Shown here: positions 52,521 to 54,918 of the stretch, in pieces
How the letters are laid out: every line of letters begins with the position of its first letter
How positions within the stretch are numbered: position 1 is the first letter of the stretch
Assembly: GCA_019753125.1 (NCBI GenBank)
Contig: JAIELH010000010.1
Location: forward strand, 1-54,918
DNA length: 54,918 bases
From: Gallionellaceae bacterium
GTDB lineage: Bacteria; Pseudomonadota; Gammaproteobacteria; Burkholderiales; Gallionellaceae
Direction of reading: 5' to 3'
Made by a program: the position numbers and the translations under genes
Notes under the pieces: model-generated
What the model was told of the DNA's origin: nothing
The model's database searches: none
What the model saw: only the letters and a program-made list of their open reading frames with translations

Positions 52521-54737
52521 TTAATGCTGCAGCGGATAGCAGATCTCAAAATCCGTTGGCATTGCGGCAGGAATAAGGATGTTTTTGAAGGTCTTGTTGG
52601 CTTGCCGTCCATAGCTATAGCGGTATCGGTTGGCTTTAATGACCATTGAGTAGTAGAGCATTTCAACGATACTCATTGCCCGTTTTGGCGTGAGATAATA
52701 CAAATCCCTACCGCTGTAATAGGGCTTATCTTGATAGAAAGTAGCGAGTACAGAGCCGCCTCCAGCAACAGATAGCGTATGTGCTGGGTTGGGTTCGTAG
52801 CCAATGCGTTTTTCGACATAGGCGGCAATGCCGTTGTTTCTTTCTGAACGGGAGACAAAAGGGATAGCGTGGCGATCGGTGCTTTTGCATTCATCGAACT
52901 TGTAAAGTTCCATGTTGACCCCGTAGTGAACATCAAACAATGCCTTGAGCGGGACAAGCTGCGTTTCGGCGGTAACGGCCCTGATGTGTTTATCGGAGGG
53001 TAAGGCGTTCAGGAGTGATTGTACAGCGGAGACTGCAATCGTTCTATTCACGATAACGGAAGCCGCATACTCACGGACAGTATCTTCGAAGTCCTCAAAG
53101 GTTAAGCCGGAATAATCGGTTTCCATGTAGGCCTCGGCACACCATTCATCATCTGCAGTGATGGCTTTGACCACGCTCAACCCTTGGATGCTTTCGCGGT
53201 TGATGTAGGCGGAGAGCCATTGTGTTTTGATGCAGTCTTTCCAGTAGCCGTGAACATCAAGGCGGCCCAAGTTTTTGCGTTTGTCGAAACCGTCATCTTT
53301 AAAATAGCCAAAGAAGGTTTTCTTGGCTTTAGGGTGTGGTTTGTGTGCGGTGAAGACCATGACGCAGGTGACGACATTGACCTTGGAGTTAAAGAATAAC
53401 TCGTTGGGCATTGAGAACACGGCCTCAAGGGTGTGCTTGGCAAGCAGTTGTTTTTTTAAATCGTGGGTTTTGCCGCTTTGCGATAAGGCGCTTTGCATGG
53501 GAACGATGGCAACACAAGTGCCTCCGTCAACCAGACAATCAAGGTTATTGAGAACAAAGGCGAGTTCTTCGATGTCGCTTTTCTTGTCGCCTTTGTAGGG
53601 CGGGTTGAGAAAGCCGACCGTGGGTTTCTTGGCTTTTGCTGCGGCAATGATGTCTTTGTCAAAGCAACTACCGTTCTGGATGTTGGTCTTGCCGTCTTGG
53701 TGAATGTACATATTGGAGACGGCCAGTGCGTAGATGGTGCTCTGATATTCGGTGCCAATAAGCTGAGATTGTTTGATATGCTTAATTTTTGCGCTGTCAC
53801 CTTTGGCGTCTGCGATCATCTTTTTCATGGCGGAGATCAAAAATCCGCCCGTGCCAGTGCAGTTATCGTAGGCGATGGAGTTTTGGTTGACCTGTGCGAC
53901 TTCGGTAAAGAATTCGGTGATATGCGGCGGGGTGAGGACGATGCCCAACCCCTTATCGCTGTTGGCATAGCGCAGGAATTCGATATAGAGCTGGCCGAGC
54001 ACATCAAAGTATTTATGTGTTTTGATGAAGACATTGATGTGTTCGTCAATGTCTTCAATCAACCCTTTAAGCGCACCTTCTTTGGTGGACAGCGTGGTGT
54101 CGGTAGCAATAAAGCTGAATTGTGTTTCCAGATTTTTAAGTTTGGTGCTGCCGATGTTGGCGTTACTTAGCCCATCACTGACGGTTTTAATCAGGAAGTC
54201 AGCCAAGTTTTGAGCCGTAGCTTGATAGGCATATGCTTGTTTGAAAGCGGGGTTTTCAAGGGCAATGAGGACACAGCTTAAAAGCAGGCTACGCTGTGAT
54301 TCCGGTATCTTGTAGGTGTGCAGTTGCTCGTTGAGCGTTTTACTGAAAGCTAAAAGGGTATCGTAATCTTGACGAAATTTTTCCGGGCTTTTTAGGTAGC
54401 CTTTGAGGTAATCATCGGCGGTTAATAGTGATCCCGAAAAAATCGGCGTAGCTTTTTTCTCTCCGTCCAAGTGCAGGAAGTGCGACACATTGAGCGTGGA
54501 GGGGGTCTCGCCGCTGACGGCAATCGCCAGCACATCAAAGCCTTTGGCAAGGCAGGAAGCATAGAGCAACGCACCATCAACTGCATAGTCAGCGTATTTG
54601 TCGCCAGTACTGCTCTCATGCTTGAGTGGATTGGCTTTGCATTCGACCACAATCAATAGTTTGGGCGCGCCCTTGTGTTGAATAATGAATTCTGGCAAAC
54701 CTCGCCCCGCCCCTTGCTTGGAAGCAGTTTGCAACAA
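52521..54737 (-). CDS. Single-chain restriction-modification enzyme (nuclease plus N6-adenine methylase)
   Basis: A large RM protein. A PD-(D/E)xK nuclease region at the N-terminus (PEFIIQHKGAPKLLIVVECKAN) is followed by a helical linker, then an N6-adenine methyltransferase (AdoMet loop NCTGTGGFLISAM; catalytic NPPY in VGFLNPPYKGD), and a C-terminal region resembling a specificity subunit (PLKALFDVHYGVNMELYKF; ILIPAAMPTDFEICYPL). This matches type IIG/type I-like one-piece enzymes. TTG 54737 is the first standard start, but the frame continues open to 54839 with family-like residues (TENLVRTHFKQF, EEQQSAHPKIKKL). The true start is therefore probably upstream, perhaps CTG 54839 overlapping the preceding stop. 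GC content is lower than in neighbours, suggesting transfer. Confidence 0.87.
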   Translation of the reverse strand: MLQTASKQGAGRGLPEFIIQHKGAPKLLIVVECKANPLKHESSTGDKYADYAVDGALLYASCLAKGFDVLAIAVSGETPSTLNVSHFLHLDGEKKATPIFSGSLLTADDYLKGYLKSPEKFRQDYDTLLAFSKTLNEQLHTYKIPESQRSLLLSCVLIALENPAFKQAYAYQATAQNLADFLIKTVSDGLSNANIGSTKLKNLETQFSFIATDTTLSTKEGALKGLIEDIDEHINVFIKTHKYFDVLGQLYIEFLRYANSDKGLGIVLTPPHITEFFTEVAQVNQNSIAYDNCTGTGGFLISAMKKMIADAKGDSAKIKHIKQSQLIGTEYQSTIYALAVSNMYIHQDGKTNIQNGSCFDKDIIAAAKAKKPTVGFLNPPYKGDKKSDIEELAFVLNNLDCLVDGGTCVAIVPMQSALSQSGKTHDLKKQLLAKHTLEAVFSMPNELFFNSKVNVVTCVMVFTAHKPHPKAKKTFFGYFKDDGFDKRKNLGRLDVHGYWKDCIKTQWLSAYINRESIQGLSVVKAITADDEWCAEAYMETDYSGLTFEDFEDTVREYAASVIVNRTIAVSAVQSLLNALPSDKHIRAVTAETQLVPLKALFDVHYGVNMELYKFDECKSTDRHAIPFVSRSERNNGIAAYVEKRIGYEPNPAHTLSVAGGGSVLATFYQDKPYYSGRDLYYLTPKRAMSIVEMLYYSMVIKANRYRYSYGRQANKTFKNILIPAAMPTDFEICYPLQH

Positions 54738-54835
54738 TTTTTTAATTTTAGGGTGCGCGGATTGCTGCTCTTCAACATTGAACTCGCTGAATTGCTTGAA
54801 GTGCGTGCGGACTAGATTTTCAGTGTTGGGTAGTG

Positions 54836-54918
54836 TCAGGAATTTTGTGTGTCTGAAGTCACGTTAAATTTCACGGCATTCTCAAACTGAATCCGTGAAG
54901 CGTTCGCCGAACAAGATG
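54836..54918 (-). CDS. C-terminal end of an upstream ORF (partial)
   Basis: On the minus strand from the window edge a frame is open for 26 codons (SCSANASRIQFENAVKFNVT, then SDTQNS) and ends at TGA 54838-54836. The stop overlaps a possible CTG start of the RM gene (CTGA). It may be the end of a gene co-transcribed with the RM enzyme. Too short to identify. Confidence 0.3.
   Translation of the reverse strand, partial: SCSANASRIQFENAVKFNVTSDTQNS

Noticed and set aside
50115-52649. An 844-codon open frame on the plus strand opposite alaS
   Set aside because: It is antisense to a clearly conserved synthetase; in GC-rich genes the third-position bias keeps the complementary frame open. The translation has no recognisable domain and an erratic composition.

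Overview
The window reads as a chromosomal segment of a Gram-negative betaproteobacterium. Evidence: LPS genes (heptosyltransferase, LpxR-like deacylase), type IV pilus minor pilins, a c-type haem sensor, cytochrome b561, c-di-GMP machinery, GC-rich coding sequence and many short intergenic palindromes. The gene mix resembles Nitrosomonadales/Gallionellaceae, but that placement is inference from gene content only. The window is mostly ordinary core genes in short operons, with scarred accessory patches.

Layout. 1-1400: tail of an unknown gene; a bacteriohemerythrin (-) behind a c-di-GMP-I (GEMM) riboswitch; then a gene graveyard holding an inverted lpxR 3' fragment and a flavin reductase fragment. 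1.4-4.5 kb: lpxR-like gene, radA, a 202-bp MITE-like insertion at the radA stop codon, a MazG-type pyrophosphohydrolase. 4.6-13.1 kb: orphan helical protein; membrane HD-GYP phosphodiesterase with a CxxCH haem motif; selD and mnmH back to back (selenouridine in tRNA); tas and a spermidine-synthase-like gene; lemA plus a GIDE-domain membrane protein carrying an EF-hand; cytochrome b561. 13.3-17.6 kb: P-type cation ATPase, a GNAT/DUF1778 toxin-antitoxin pair lying between the ATPase and a duplicate of its 3' end, and an IS630-type remnant. 17.7-24.4 kb: pilE-fimT-pilV-pilW-pilX-pilY1 on the minus strand with a structured leader. 24.8-29.8 kb: DUF4143 ATPase, uup, MFS transporter, tRNA-Arg(CCT), a small hypothetical gene.

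29.9-37.8 kb, minus strand: alr, mtnP, apt, a toxin-antitoxin/TerB patch, mtnA, and a class II aldolase fused to a short-chain dehydrogenase. These genes fit together as disposal of 5'-methylthioadenosine: MtnP gives adenine and methylthioribose-1-P, Apt recovers adenine, MtnA isomerises the sugar phosphate, the aldolase domain could cleave it to DHAP and methylthioacetaldehyde, and the fused dehydrogenase could reduce that aldehyde. No mtnB, mtnC or mtnD is present here, so a DHAP-shunt type route is the best reading. This is the strongest candidate for a little-described system in the window.

37.9-54.9 kb: lplT, a large MHYT-PAS-GGDEF-EAL protein, a Bax1-I membrane protein, rlmD with a 3'-5' exonuclease, ilvE, a zinc-ribbon protein, waaF, a phosphomannomutase/phosphoglucomutase, a response regulator, alaS, and at the right edge a single-chain restriction-modification enzyme.

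Two threads cross the window. One is c-di-GMP: riboswitch, HD-GYP and GGDEF-EAL enzymes, and type IV pili. The other is palindromic repeats, which fill most intergenic gaps and appear to have entered three housekeeping reading frames (alr, rlmD, pgm) without breaking them.
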